The notes beneath the pieces were generated by a model. That model did no database searches. It was not told where the DNA came from and saw nothing but the letters and a program-made list of their open reading frames with translations. A program made the position numbers and the translations under genes. DNA of 64,000 nucleotides from JBGTFE01 sp049799955. GTDB taxonomy: Bacteria; Acidobacteriota; Blastocatellia; Pyrinomonadales; Pyrinomonadaceae. The stretch is taken from positions 40,078 through 104,077 of the forward strand of contig JBARIW010000003.1 in the NCBI GenBank assembly GCA_049799955.1, read 5' to 3'. This document shows, one piece after another, positions 1 to 8,314 of this stretch (within the stretch, counting starts at the first letter, position 1; the number at the start of each line of letters is the position of its first letter).

Positions 1-282
1 TTTGCCGGTCAACAAAATGCTAATATCTACAGTGACACAACTGCAAATGCTGACGGTAAATTAGCAGTGATTCCTGATTTTATTGCCAATAGCGGTATGG
101 CGCACACCTTTGCTTATCTGATGAAAAACGATATTAGCGTTACCGAAGACGGAATATTTACTTCCGTTTCGGAAACCATCTCAAAAGCTTTGTCAAAAAT
201 CAAGGATGAATTCGGCAAGTCGAATTCGCAGTTGACTGAAAAAGCTATCAGAATTGCGCTCAGAGACTTGGGATATGAGTGA
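1..282 (+). CDS. C-terminal fragment of a Glu/Leu/Phe/Val-dehydrogenase-like protein (cut by window edge)
   Basis: The reading frame is open from the first base and ends with TGA at 280-282, so only the last 93 residues are present. The stretch GKLAVIPDFIANSGMAHTF resembles the conserved PDFIAN segment of the amino-acid dehydrogenase superfamily (glutamate, leucine and valine dehydrogenases), where it borders the nucleotide-binding domain. A GTG at 67 could start translation, but coding continues upstream of it. The tail is amphipathic helix (ISKALSKIKDEFGKSN). Family assignment rests on this one motif, and substrate cannot be told. A hairpin terminator follows at 388-424. Confidence 0.5.
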   Translation, partial: FAGQQNANIYSDTTANADGKLAVIPDFIANSGMAHTFAYLMKNDISVTEDGIFTSVSETISKALSKIKDEFGKSNSQLTEKAIRIALRDLGYE

Positions 283-387
283 ATGTCTGTTCGCAGGCAT
301 GACGCAGATTTTTTATCTTGCGTAAACGAAACGGCACAAAAAGCTAAAATAAATATCGCGGCGCAGAGAAGTTTTTTTATTTCTTCT

Positions 388-424
388 AAAATACACTCAA
401 AATCAAGAATTTTGAGTGTATTTT
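388..424. terminator. Bidirectional hairpin terminator
   Basis: Perfect 15-bp inverted repeat AAAATACACTCAAAA (388-402) and its complement (410-424) with a short loop; T/A tracts lie on both sides. It lies between two convergent genes and overlaps the stop codon of the minus-strand VWA gene, so it probably ends transcription from both directions. Confidence 0.75.
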
Positions 425-1541
425 ATTTGTTCGCGTTATTGACGACGAATTTTCGCTTGCCCTGCACCTGAATGTCGTTGCGGCGCGAGGTGATTATAAT
501 ATTGCGGACTTCGCCGTTGGCTGCCTCGCTGAGAGGTTTTTTCGGCGTGTAGGTGGCGACGTATTGCGAATCGATATTTTTTGCCAGCGTTGAGGTTTTT
601 TCCTTCATTTCGTCTTTCGTTTCAGGCAGAAAAATTTCGCCGTTCGTGTCTTCGGCAAGTGTTGTCAGAAACGCTTCGCTCGTTTTGAGTTTTGCGGAGT
701 CTTCTTTGCGTTTTTTAATCATCGCGCGGTCGGTGTTGATTGAAATGAGACGCGGCAGACGCAGCATTTGCTGCTGCGGCAGCGGCATCGTCATAATAAC
801 TTCATCAGGCAGGCGGCGCGGAGTCGTTTCGCCTTTCTGCAAAATCGATTTTTTCGGCTCAATCGCATTTTTTTGCAAAACGGTGTAGCTGATAACGTGA
901 ACGTTGATGTCGGAAGAAAGCAGAGTTTTCATTGCCGAATCTTTCACTTTTTGGTCGTTGAAAGTATCGATGCCGTCGGTTATCAAAATCAAATGACGAT
1001 TTTCGAGCGGCGTTTTTTGAAAAAATTTCACCGCCGTGTCGAGCGCCTGGTTAAAAACCGAACGCTTGCCGAAACCGAGATTTTTCTCGTCGAGAATTTT
1101 ATTCAAAAACGCTCTGTCCTGCGTCCATTCGGCGAGAAACTCGACCTTATCGCCGTACTGCATCACGGCAACCGAATCTTCCGCCTGTAGAGAATTGACC
1201 AAACCTATCGCCGTATCCGAAGTTATTTTTCTGCGCTTGCCGAAAGAAATTTCGTTGCCGACATCCAGAACAATCAAAACATTTGCCGGAATCCGCCTGA
1301 GACTCGTCGGCTGGTGAAGTCGCCCGTCTTCCGAAATCACCAAATCTTCCTTATTTATGTTTGACGCAAACTTTCCGCTCGCGTCAAACGCAAGCACATT
1401 CAGCTTTATTTCCTCGGTAAAAATCTTTTCGCTATCGTCTTCTTTCGGTGTCGGCGTCGGCGTTTGAGCGCTCGCGCAAATTGTATAAGAAAACAGGATA
1501 ACGAAAATCGAAAGTAAATTTTTAATTCGCGGCAGAAGCAT
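423..1541 (-). CDS. Secreted VWA-domain protein, degenerate MIDAS
   Basis: 372 residues. The N-terminus has a signal peptide ending near CASAQ, followed by a short TPTPTP linker, a region IFTEEIKLNVLAFDASGKF typical of acidobacterial VWFA-related proteins, and a von Willebrand A fold (about residues 85-300). The metal-site motif DxSxS is replaced by DVGNE, while the later LITDGIDTF segment is kept, so divalent metal binding is doubtful. It is closely similar in plan to the protein at 47151-48281. Such proteins are exported and thought to act in adhesion or protein-protein contact, but no ligand is known. The next minus-strand gene (SDR) is about 100 bp upstream and may be separately transcribed. 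Confidence 0.8.
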   Translation of the reverse strand: MLLPRIKNLLSIFVILFSYTICASAQTPTPTPKEDDSEKIFTEEIKLNVLAFDASGKFASNINKEDLVISEDGRLHQPTSLRRIPANVLIVLDVGNEISFGKRRKITSDTAIGLVNSLQAEDSVAVMQYGDKVEFLAEWTQDRAFLNKILDEKNLGFGKRSVFNQALDTAVKFFQKTPLENRHLILITDGIDTFNDQKVKDSAMKTLLSSDINVHVISYTVLQKNAIEPKKSILQKGETTPRRLPDEVIMTMPLPQQQMLRLPRLISINTDRAMIKKRKEDSAKLKTSEAFLTTLAEDTNGEIFLPETKDEMKEKTSTLAKNIDSQYVATYTPKKPLSEAANGEVRNIIITSRRNDIQVQGKRKFVVNNANK

Positions 1542-1639
1542 AATATCTCCGTTTTAGAAGCGTTTTGAAATTTGATGCGGCAACTTCGGGGAAATATGCT
1601 TTCTGCGCCCGAAAAGATTTGTAAAGAATTGGTTAAGGA

Positions 1640-2710
1640 TTATAATTTCGGATTCTTCTCGACAAATTTCAGAAGGTTTTTCACATACGAGCGAAAATTC
1701 GGGCAGGCAACATCGTGCGCGGAGAGAAGCTCGTCGGCGGTTTTTGTGTCGTAAGTCTGCGATATAAAAAAATATGGCACGCCCGCGAGCGGCAAGCCCG
1801 TTACCGGCGGTGAAACTGAAAGCGAAAGCGACCATTCGACCAATTTCGGCGGCGGCGTAAAGGCGGATTTTTTGCCAATCATCGCCCCGGTAATGGCTTC
1901 GAAAAGCTCTTCGGTCGTCAACGGGTTCGGGTCTGCGAGCGCAATCGTTTTGCCGACCGCGTTTTCGTCCTTCGCGAGCGCCGCGATGCCTTCGACGACA
2001 AAATCCACCGGAACGAGATTTAGTTTTACGCGTTTATTTCCGACATTTATAAAACGCAAAAGCGAAGGCGATTTTCGCAAATATTGAATCAGATAATAAA
2101 TGCCGTCATATTTTACCGTTTCGCCCGTTTCAGAGTCGCCGGCGACAACCGAAGGACGAAAAATCGTAACCGGTAATTCAGCTTTCAAATTTTCTACTTC
2201 CCGCTCCGCAAGATATTTCGTTTCCTCGTAAAAATTGCGAAAACCTTCGTTGTGTTCAAGCTCCGTTTCGAGAATTTCACCTTTTCGGCGTCCGGCGACA
2301 TAACAGGTCGAAACGTAATTATAACGCCGCAGATTCGGTAAATTCCTGACCAATTCATTAACATTTTTCGTGCCTTCGACATTCACTTGATACGCTAAAT
2401 CCTTCGCCACCGCCAAATCGTAAACGGCAGCCAGATGATAAACGTCGGTCGTTTCGTCCTTTAAAACTGCCAAATCGTATTCGGAAATTCCCAGATTTTT
2501 CTGAGTAATATCGCCTTCGATAAGCGCGAAATTTTCGAGCGGCGTACCGGTTTCCGCAACGATTTTTTCAATTTCCCGCATCGCTTTTTCGACAAACTGC
2601 GATTGGACGAGCAGGAAAAACTGCGTGTCATTTCCGGCAAGACGCTTGACCAATCGCTCGGCGATAAAGCCGGGAAAACCCGTCAGAAAAATTGTTTCGC
2701 TGAAGCTCAT
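1640..2710 (-). CDS. NAD(P)-dependent extended SDR, thioester-reductase/epimerase-like
   Basis: 356 residues. The N-terminal nucleotide-binding signature TGFPGFIAERL (about 10-20) and the active-site YEETK (about 164-168) define an extended short-chain dehydrogenase. The overall pattern (IEGDIT, VYHLAAVYDL, VNVEGTKN, YVSTCYVAGRRKG, TIFRPSVVAGDS) is that of the male-sterility/thioester-reductase (NAD_binding_4) branch, which reduces acyl thioesters or acts on lipid-linked substrates. No carrier or adenylation domain is attached. It is a stand-alone soluble enzyme divergently arranged to the small gene at 2872. Substrate unknown. Confidence 0.75.
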   Translation of the reverse strand: MSFSETIFLTGFPGFIAERLVKRLAGNDTQFFLLVQSQFVEKAMREIEKIVAETGTPLENFALIEGDITQKNLGISEYDLAVLKDETTDVYHLAAVYDLAVAKDLAYQVNVEGTKNVNELVRNLPNLRRYNYVSTCYVAGRRKGEILETELEHNEGFRNFYEETKYLAEREVENLKAELPVTIFRPSVVAGDSETGETVKYDGIYYLIQYLRKSPSLLRFINVGNKRVKLNLVPVDFVVEGIAALAKDENAVGKTIALADPNPLTTEELFEAITGAMIGKKSAFTPPPKLVEWSLSLSVSPPVTGLPLAGVPYFFISQTYDTKTADELLSAHDVACPNFRSYVKNLLKFVEKNPKL

Positions 2711-2746
2711 TATTTAATTTAAGCACAGATGAAGTGAAGTCAAAAG

Positions 2747-2768
2747 CGGAAAGTAAAAAGGTAAAAGG
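2747..2768. repeat. Possible single arm of a heptad repeat
   Basis: A-rich tandem words of about 7 nt (GGAAAGT AAAAAGG TAAAAGG) in the divergent intergenic region between the SDR gene and the gene at 2872. They resemble one arm of the palindrome at 45531-45623. No convincing opposite arm is present, so this may be a decayed copy or chance. Confidence 0.3.
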
Positions 2769-2871
2769 CTGCCTGTTTCTGAAAATCGAATGGCGTTAAA
2801 ACTTTTACAATCTAACAGATGCTGTGATATGTTTCTCATATTCAGTAATTTAGAAGATTTCAAAAATAAAA

Positions 2872-3120
2872 ATGGCGGTTGAAGAAAAGGAAAATCAAGC
2901 GGAAATCACACAAACGGCGGAAGATTTTTCGAGCGAGCTGACCGCGCCGCGCTGGTCGGTCGTATCTTTTGAAACCTGCGTCGCAAAAAATCTGACCTAC
3001 GTGGAAGCCGAGCAGAAAATGAAGCAGCTTGAAGAGGCAAATGTTTCAGGACTTTGCATAGTAACCGACGAAACCGCTGCGAGAATCAGCCACGAACAAA
3101 CACGAAAAGACACGAAATAA
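2872..3120 (+). CDS. Small hypothetical protein with repeat-encoded C-terminus
   Basis: 82 residues, no signal peptide, no recognised family. The body (LTAPRWSVVSFETCVAKNL, EAEQKMKQLEEANVSGLCIVTDETAARI) looks like a real folded protein of mixed alpha/beta type with two cysteines. The last ten residues (HEQTRKDTK) are translated from the left arm of the palindrome at 3088-3161, which also supplies the TAA stop, so the ancestral C-terminus was probably near Ile-Ser before this insertion. It stands alone on the plus strand between two minus-strand genes. Function unknown. Confidence 0.6.
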   Translation: MAVEEKENQAEITQTAEDFSSELTAPRWSVVSFETCVAKNLTYVEAEQKMKQLEEANVSGLCIVTDETAARISHEQTRKDTK

Positions 3121-3161
3121 ACTTGCTTCTTTTTCGTGTTCTTTCGTGTCTTTTCGTGGCT
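3088..3161. repeat. CACGAA palindrome, 10-nt period
   Basis: Left arm 3088-3117 and right arm 3131-3161 are inverted copies; each arm holds three about 10-nt words built on CACGAA. A sister copy lies at 42648-42741 and a shorter relative at 28462-28509. It overlaps the 3' end of the gene at 2872 and could end its transcription. Confidence 0.8.
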
Positions 3162-3168
3162 AAATTCC

Positions 3169-4155
3169 TTAAAATTCCAGAACAACTTTTCCGAAACTCG
3201 CGTTTGATTCAAGATATTCGTGCGATGCGCGAATTTCCTCGATTCTAAAAACACGGTCGATGTTTGGGTTTATCAAACCTTTTTCGAATAAAGGCACGAC
3301 TTCTTCGATGAATCGGCGTGTCGCTTCGGCTTTTTCCGCGGTCGGACGCGCGCGCAAAACCGTTCCGATAATTTTTGCGCGTTTTGCCATCACAAGACCA
3401 AAATTAAACTCGGTGCGCGCTCCGCCGGTCGTGCCGACGAGCATCATTCGACCTTTGAGCGCGAGACTTTGCAGATTTGCCTCAAAATAAACCGCGCCGA
3501 CTAAATCCAAAATTACATCAACGCCTCGCCCGCCGGTTTTTTCTTTGATAATTTCGGCAAAGTTTGAATTTTCGCCGGTCAAAATCGCTTCGTCCAAACC
3601 GAATTTCCTGCATTCTTCGAGCTTATCCGCGGTGCGCGAAGTTCCGATTGTTTTTATATTGCGCGCTTTTGCAAGTTGCAGCGCGGCAAGCCCGACGCCC
3701 GAGCCGACGGCATGAATCAAAAGCGTTTCGCCTTCCTTCAAATTCGCCTGAGCGAAAATCGCGTCGTGAGCGGTGATAAAAGCTTCGGGAATTGCGGCGG
3801 CTTCCGCGAAAGTCAGATTTTCGGGAATTTTTGCGAGCAAAGATTCGTCCGACAAAAGAAATTCAGCCTGCGCGCCGCCCGCTGTAATCCCGAAAACGCG
3901 GTCGCCGACTTTGAATTCGGAAACTTTTTCGCCGATTTCAGCCACTTCGCCCGCGAATTCCAAACCCAGAATTCTTTCGGGAAAACCTTTCGGCGCAGGA
4001 TAAAATCCTTTGCGCTGCAAAAGGTCGGCTCTATTTAAAGCGGAAGCCTTTACGTTTACCAGAACTTCGGTTTCTTCGGGCTTCGGCGGATTTTCAACCT
4101 CGCGGATTTCGAGATTTTCGATGCCGCCGAATTCTTTAACAAAAACTGCTTTCAT
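3169..4155 (-). CDS. Zinc-free NAD(P)H quinone oxidoreductase, PIG3-like MDR
   Basis: 328 residues, the normal size for quinone oxidoreductases of the medium-chain dehydrogenase superfamily. Seen: N-terminal GroES-like fold (MKAVFVKEFGGIENLEI, ALNRADLLQRKGFYP, LGLEFAGEVAEIG), NADPH-binding Rossmann part with AVGSGVGLAALQLAK at about 146-160, and no zinc-binding cysteines, as expected of the QOR/PIG3 branch. The enzyme reduces quinones or related enones in the cytoplasm using NADPH. Its stop lies 8 bp from the palindrome at 3088-3161. Monocistronic by appearance. Confidence 0.85.
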   Translation of the reverse strand: MKAVFVKEFGGIENLEIREVENPPKPEETEVLVNVKASALNRADLLQRKGFYPAPKGFPERILGLEFAGEVAEIGEKVSEFKVGDRVFGITAGGAQAEFLLSDESLLAKIPENLTFAEAAAIPEAFITAHDAIFAQANLKEGETLLIHAVGSGVGLAALQLAKARNIKTIGTSRTADKLEECRKFGLDEAILTGENSNFAEIIKEKTGGRGVDVILDLVGAVYFEANLQSLALKGRMMLVGTTGGARTEFNFGLVMAKRAKIIGTVLRARPTAEKAEATRRFIEEVVPLFEKGLINPNIDRVFRIEEIRASHEYLESNASFGKVVLEF

Positions 4156-4188
4156 TCTTTTATTCCACCTAAGATTAGAAAAGAAGAA

Positions 4189-4266
4189 CAGCCCGCAGGT
4201 AAACGCGAATCAGGCGGATTTTCACAGATAATTATTTAAAATAAATCCGCGTTTATCTGCGGGCTG
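4189..4266. repeat. Palindrome with CGGATTTTCAC core
   Basis: Inverted repeat CAGCCCGCAG (4189-4198) and CTGCGGGCTG (4257-4266) with a second, inner match around AATCCGCGTTTATC. Inner sequence is shared with the palindrome at 11258-11364, so the two form a small family. It lies between the quinone oxidoreductase start and the methyltransferase stop. Confidence 0.7.
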
Positions 4267-4272
4267 TTTATC

Positions 4273-5823
4273 TCAATTACTAAACAGCGCCATTCGCGCT
4301 GAATGAGTGATATTGTGCTCCATCCAGCCGGGCAAATTGTCTAAAAACTCCTGTTTGCCCGGCATTTCTTCGATATTCCCGATAAATCCGGTCATTTCTT
4401 CCAGCAATTCCGCGCGCGTTCGCGTTCCGTCCATAAGCTCAATTAGATGCTGCGCGATGTCGTCATCAATTTTGATGCTTGCGCCGAGAAGCGTCGAGAT
4501 GTTTTTGCCGCGTTTGATTTGCCACTCCGCAAGCCGGTTTACTTTTGGTTTGTCGCCCGGCTGCGACGAAATTTTCCGCCGGTTTATGTTTATTTCAATT
4601 AATCCGGTGCTGTAATAAATTTGCCACAAAATTTGTGTAAGGATGTTTTGTTCTTTTTCCCAATCGTCAGAAATAAAACCTTTTTCTTCCAAAATCCGCC
4701 GCGCATTCTCGATTAATTCGTCAAAGTCGGCAGAGTTTGCCCAAATTTCGCCGAGATAAACGAGCGCGGCTTTTGCCAAAGGATAGTCAATCTCAATGCC
4801 CGCGTCTTTTCTGCCGACAAATTTTTCCACTTTCCGCGTTGCCAAATCGGGATTTTCGTTGAGCGGACGAATCGGCGAAGAAATGTAAAAATCCTTCAAA
4901 ACCGAAGGCTCGATTTGCCGTTCAAGCTCAACCTCCCTGTGGCAAACGAGCGTCTGGCGGAAAAATCGTCCGCGCAGAAAGTCCATATATTGCTCGCGTT
5001 CGACAATATCGTCGATAGTTTCCATCATTTCGCGCACTTCCGGCGAAAACGAGTGCATCGACATCGCCGTGATTTCCGCTTCGGAAAGAAACTGCAAGCC
5101 GTGCCGTCCGAGCGTTTCGACAAATTCATAAAAATACAGAGGCTGGTAAAATTCGGCTAAATCGTCGTGATAAATATCCGCCGTCTCGTGGGCGAAATGT
5201 CTCTCAAGCTCGCGTTCGAGAAACGGTTGAAAGGCTATTTTTTCAGTTGAGTGTTCGACTAAAAAGGCGAGAAACATCATCGCTTTCTGAACTTTTTCGG
5301 TCGGGTCGTCCGTTGTCCGCGTGTGATGGCGCATAATTCGCCGCGCCATATCGCGGATATGCCCGCCGGGAAATGTGTTGTAGCTGATGTAGCCGATGCC
5401 GTTCGGCGCAAGCATCGCGCGGTAAATTTCAAAAACTTTTTCGCGCACGATTTCAGGAATCCAGGAAATAAGCCCGTGCGCGATGATATAGTCAAACTTG
5501 CCGAATTCCTCCGCCGTCATCTCCATCACGTCCATTTGGTGAAAGGAAATATTCGATAAACTCAATTCTTCCGCGCCCTTTTTCGCGTCTTTGATATGAC
5601 CCGCCGACAAATCGACGCCGACAAACTCGCTCGACGGAAAAATAAAGGCTTGCGCGAACAGATTGCTGCCGTTGCCGCAGCCGAGTTCGAGAACGCGGCA
5701 ATTTTCGGCGTTTGCCGGATTCATCCCGAAAAGCTTTGCCATTACCGCCAGATTGTCAGGATTTGTCTGCGAAAAAATCTTGCTCGGATAAGCGATTGCG
5801 TCATATGAAAAAACATTTTCCAT
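4273..5823 (-). CDS. SAM-dependent methyltransferase with methyltransferase regulatory domain
   Basis: 516 residues. A class I methyltransferase fold occupies about residues 40-200, with the SAM-binding motif VLELGCGNGSNLF (44-56), the acidic strand end FVGVDLSAGHI and the motif IIAHGLISWIP. It is followed by a regulatory domain of the MethyTransf_Reg type (rich in YHDDLAEFYQPLYFYEFV) and a C-terminal region with a winged-helix-like LAEWQIKRGKNISTL segment. This architecture is widespread in soil bacteria; the methyl acceptor is not known. The gene is followed by a palindrome and preceded by a heptad repeat, and it appears monocistronic. Confidence 0.8.
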   Translation of the reverse strand: MENVFSYDAIAYPSKIFSQTNPDNLAVMAKLFGMNPANAENCRVLELGCGNGSNLFAQAFIFPSSEFVGVDLSAGHIKDAKKGAEELSLSNISFHQMDVMEMTAEEFGKFDYIIAHGLISWIPEIVREKVFEIYRAMLAPNGIGYISYNTFPGGHIRDMARRIMRHHTRTTDDPTEKVQKAMMFLAFLVEHSTEKIAFQPFLERELERHFAHETADIYHDDLAEFYQPLYFYEFVETLGRHGLQFLSEAEITAMSMHSFSPEVREMMETIDDIVEREQYMDFLRGRFFRQTLVCHREVELERQIEPSVLKDFYISSPIRPLNENPDLATRKVEKFVGRKDAGIEIDYPLAKAALVYLGEIWANSADFDELIENARRILEEKGFISDDWEKEQNILTQILWQIYYSTGLIEININRRKISSQPGDKPKVNRLAEWQIKRGKNISTLLGASIKIDDDIAQHLIELMDGTRTRAELLEEMTGFIGNIEEMPGKQEFLDNLPGWMEHNITHSARMALFSN

Positions 5824-5902
5824 TTTTCACCTTCAAAATTTATTTACGGATGACTTTATCACAAAAAAACAAAACGCAGACGATAATTTTCGCCTGCGCC
5901 GT

Positions 5903-5937
5903 TTTTCACTTCTCATTTTTCACTTTTCACTTTTTAA
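5903..5937. repeat. Heptad repeat, single arm (TTTCACT words)
   Basis: Tandem 7-nt words TTTCACT, TCTCATT, TTTCACT, TTTCACT. It overlaps the 3' end of the minus-strand gene at 5927 and matches the left arm of the palindrome at 45531-45623 in complement. The opposite arm is weak or lost. Confidence 0.5.
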
Positions 5938-6355
5938 CGTTTTTCTGCGCCATCGCCATCAGTTCTTCCGGCATCCATTTGCTCAGATTTTTCGCTTCGG
6001 CTTCGGCGATTCCTTTATGCCGGTTGCGCCATTCTTTGGCGGGGTCGTCCTCGCGTCCCGACTGTTTCGGGTAATTTTCGACCTGTTCGAGACTGATGAT
6101 AATTCCTTGCGCGATTTCCGACCAATCTTCGGTCTGAATGCCGCGCAGAACGACCGGCAAGCCCGATGTCCAATCTTCTTCGGGCGCAATATTGTCGTAT
6201 TCGGGAATGGTTAAAAACGCGGTCAAAGGAAACGGCTTGCCCGAAAATTCGCTGACGATTTGCGATTTTACGTCCTTGAAAGCGCCGTTCGGATTAGCGT
6301 TGCGGATTTCCATTGCGCGGCGAAAAATGTCGGACACGGTTGTTTGATTGCTCAT
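5927..6355 (-). CDS. Hypothetical cytoplasmic protein
   Basis: 142 residues, no signal peptide and no family I recognise. N-terminal half is helical (VSDIFRRAMEIRNANPNGAFKD), followed by a proline- and tryptophan-containing region (DWTSGLPVVLRGIQTEDW) and a charged helical tail. The last residues NVKK overlap the heptad repeat at 5903-5937. It lies upstream of the methyltransferase on the same strand with a roughly 100-bp gap, so co-transcription is possible. Codon use is like that of the neighbours. Confidence 0.65.
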   Translation of the reverse strand: MSNQTTVSDIFRRAMEIRNANPNGAFKDVKSQIVSEFSGKPFPLTAFLTIPEYDNIAPEEDWTSGLPVVLRGIQTEDWSEIAQGIIISLEQVENYPKQSGREDDPAKEWRNRHKGIAEAEAKNLSKWMPEELMAMAQKNVKK

Positions 6356-6380
6356 TTTTTTAAGTTACACGGTTTATTTA

Positions 6381-6469
6381 TTTAACGCAAAGTCGCAAAG
6401 CCGCCAAGACGCAAAGAAAATTACATAAAATAACTTTGCGACTCTGCGACTTTGCAACTTTGCGTTAAA
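6381..6469. repeat. Palindrome of 8-nt CGCAAAGT words
   Basis: Left arm (6381-6417) is CGCAAAGT CGCAAAGC CGCCAAGA CGCAAAGA; right arm (6432-6469) reads the complement in the same 8-nt period. It fills the divergent gap between the gene at 5927 and the PepSY gene and ends 12 bp before the latter's start. Confidence 0.8.
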
Positions 6470-6481
6470 ATCTAAAAAATT

Positions 6482-6991
6482 ATGCGAAAATACATTTATC
6501 AAATGCATTTATGGCTCGGAATTCTCGTTTCGATTCCGGTTCTGGCGTGGGCTTTGAGCGGTTTTCTTTATGCTTTGCCGAACACGGTCGAAGGCGGCAC
6601 GGTGGAAAAGATTGACGCAAATCGCGTGAAAATCGCGCCGCCGGAAGCGATGAACCGGGCAAATGAATTGGCGGGAAAAACTTTGCCGACGACGGCTTTG
6701 ACGCTTTTGATGAAAGACGGAAAACCCGTTTACCAATCAATCGGCGGACTTGGCGCGGATTCGATTTTTATCGACGCGGAAACGGGCGTTGCGACCATGT
6801 CCGCGCCGCCAAACTTAAAGACGCAGTTTTTCCGGCAGGCGCATTTTTATTATTTTGCCGGAAGCTGGCAGGTTACGCTTTTAATTATTTTTTCGCTTCT
6901 GGCGTGTCTGTCGGCGCTGACGGGAATTTATCTGAACTGCGTTTACTGGTTCGGCGGAAGAAGAAGAAAGATGCCGGATGCCGGATGTTAG
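6482..6991 (+). CDS. PepSY-type membrane protein
   Basis: 169 residues. An N-terminal membrane helix preceded by a short charged stretch with a conserved histidine (YQMHLWLGILVSIPVLAWALSG, about 6-27), an extracytoplasmic PepSY-like domain (DANRVKIAPPEAMNRANELA, MKDGKPVYQSIG) and a second helix (VTLLIIFSLLACLSALTGIYL, about 131-151). Histidines near the membrane (QAHFYYFAG) fit PepSY-associated TM proteins, which often work with iron uptake or ferric reduction. No such partner is adjacent. The C-terminal KMPDAGC comes from the start of a GATGCCG repeat. Exact role unknown. Confidence 0.7.
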   Translation: MRKYIYQMHLWLGILVSIPVLAWALSGFLYALPNTVEGGTVEKIDANRVKIAPPEAMNRANELAGKTLPTTALTLLMKDGKPVYQSIGGLGADSIFIDAETGVATMSAPPNLKTQFFRQAHFYYFAGSWQVTLLIIFSLLACLSALTGIYLNCVYWFGGRRRKMPDAGC

Positions 6992-7058
6992 CGAAGAATT
7001 TTCTTTTACTGACATGCGGCGTCTGATATCTGACATCTCGCCCTTGTCTTTCGGCATC
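6968..7058. repeat. Degenerate GATGCCG/GATGTTA palindrome
   Basis: Left arm GATGCCG GATGCCG GATGTTAG and a right arm with GGCGTCTGATATCTGACATC and a terminal CGGCATCT. The period is about 7 nt, the arms match imperfectly, and the right arm is expanded. It is related to the better copy at 7706-7782 and overlaps the 3' end of the PepSY gene. Confidence 0.4.
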
Positions 7059-7092
7059 TGAAAAGCTTAGTCTTATCGCAGGAGTTATAAAT

Positions 7093-7707
7093 ATGAAAAC
7101 GCTTTTATTACTGGCAATTATGATTTTTTCCGTCGCCTTCGCCAATGCGCAAAATCACGAATACGCGCCGGTGCAGGAAAAGGAAATAAATTACAAAGAC
7201 TGGACGTATAAATCGGTTCGCGGCGGAGCGGAGACGAATCTGCGCGATTTTACGAAAGGTAAAAAGCTCGTCATGGTCGTATATTTCGCGCCGTGGTGTC
7301 CGAACTGGAAGCTGGAAGCGCCCATCGCGCAAAAGCTTTACGAAAAATATAAAGCGGACGGTTTCGATGTCATCGGCGTCGGCGAATACGATACGATTGA
7401 CGTGATGAAAACGAGTCTCGATACTTTCAAAATTACGTTTCCCGTCGTTTATGAATTGGAGCTGAAAGAAACGAAGGAAAGAATCGACGTTAAACAGAAA
7501 ACTCTGCATTACGAATATCGCCAGAAGACCGGCGACGCGCGAAATTGGGGTTCGCCGTGGAATATATTTTTGATTCCTTCGAAGCTGAAAAAGAAAGGCG
7601 ACACGCTGACCGAAAAAACATTCGTCGTCAACGGCGAATTGATTGAAGCCGAAACCGAAGCGTTTATTCGTGAGCAACTAGGTTTGAAAAAAGAAGAAGT
7701 GAAGTAG
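7093..7707 (+). CDS. Exported thioredoxin-fold protein with WCPNW in place of WCxxC
   Basis: 204 residues with a clear signal peptide (cleavage near FANAQ). A thioredoxin/TlpA-like fold follows: NLRDFTKGKKLVMVVYFAPWCPNW, then a helix and the KADGFDVIGVGEYD strand. The active site reads W68-C69-P70-N71-W72, so the resolving cysteine is replaced by tryptophan and C69 is the only cysteine in the protein. It cannot form an internal disulfide; a mixed-disulfide, peroxidatic or structural role is possible. An AGGAG ribosome site precedes the start. The neighbouring PepSY gene is on the same strand but a repeat intervenes. Confidence 0.75.
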   Translation: MKTLLLLAIMIFSVAFANAQNHEYAPVQEKEINYKDWTYKSVRGGAETNLRDFTKGKKLVMVVYFAPWCPNWKLEAPIAQKLYEKYKADGFDVIGVGEYDTIDVMKTSLDTFKITFPVVYELELKETKERIDVKQKTLHYEYRQKTGDARNWGSPWNIFLIPSKLKKKGDTLTEKTFVVNGELIEAETEAFIREQLGLKKEEVK

Positions 7708-7782
7708 ATGTCAGATGTCAGATGTTAGTTTAAGAAGTGTTCTTTCTCTTCACTAGCATCTGACATCTGACATCCAGCATCT
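7706..7782. repeat. Heptad palindrome (GATGTCA words)
   Basis: Left arm GATGTCA GATGTCA GATGTTA (from 7707) and right arm ATCTGAC ATCTGAC ATCCAGC ATC (to 7782), inverted copies separated by about 25 nt. It lies between convergent genes and overlaps the stop codon of the redoxin gene. Confidence 0.8.
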
Positions 7783-7786
7783 TTCT

Positions 7787-8308
7787 TCAGGGCATCGCTT
7801 CGAGCGTGTCCGAAAGCTTCTCGATTAATGTGAGAAGCGGTTTGCCCGAATCTATAAATTGCCCGCCGTTGGCATAATCTTCCGCCTGACCGCAGAGAGC
7901 GGTGATTCCTTCAACTTTTAAAAGATAAGCGCGCAGAGCCGGTTTTGTGCGAAATTCCGTTTCGAGCGCGGCAAGACCGGCGCTGATATTTCGCAAGCCC
8001 GTCATCACAGCCTGTTTGTTTTTATTATTTATGTCGATGCCTTTCTGCGTGGCTTTTCCGGCTTTGATTTCCACGTCGAGGTCTTCGATGGAACGCCCGA
8101 TAATTCCCAGATTATAGACAAATTTCGAAACGTTCTTTATCTGAATCGAAACCTTTGCGGCGGCGGCTTTGACATCGGCAATATTCGAAATGGTTGTCGC
8201 TGTCGGTGTTGCCGTCGTCGTTTTCTTTTTCTTCTGCGCCTCAGCCGAAAACGCAAAACACAAAACGCACAATAAAACTAAACTGATTTTTCTTAAATTT
8301 TTGTTCAT
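7787..8308 (-). CDS. Secreted hypothetical helical protein
   Basis: 173 residues from the ATG at 8308. An in-frame ATG 36 bp upstream (8344) would add a charged leader partly made of repeat sequence. A signal peptide (ISLVLLCVLCFAFSAEAQ) is followed by KKKKTTTATPTATT, a likely flexible or surface-attachment linker, and then a mostly helical domain (IADVKAAAAKVSIQIKNV, KQAVMTGLRNISAGLAALE). Only one cysteine remains after cleavage (ITALCGQAEDY). No family recognised. Convergent with the redoxin gene and divergent from lipB. Confidence 0.65.
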   Translation of the reverse strand: MNKNLRKISLVLLCVLCFAFSAEAQKKKKTTTATPTATTISNIADVKAAAAKVSIQIKNVSKFVYNLGIIGRSIEDLDVEIKAGKATQKGIDINNKNKQAVMTGLRNISAGLAALETEFRTKPALRAYLLKVEGITALCGQAEDYANGGQFIDSGKPLLTLIEKLSDTLEAMP

Positions 8309-8314
8309 AAATTT

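Noticed and set aside
283..471. 62-codon plus-strand ORF after the dehydrogenase fragment
   Set aside because: It runs through the terminator hairpin and into the opposite VWA gene, and has no family or codon support.
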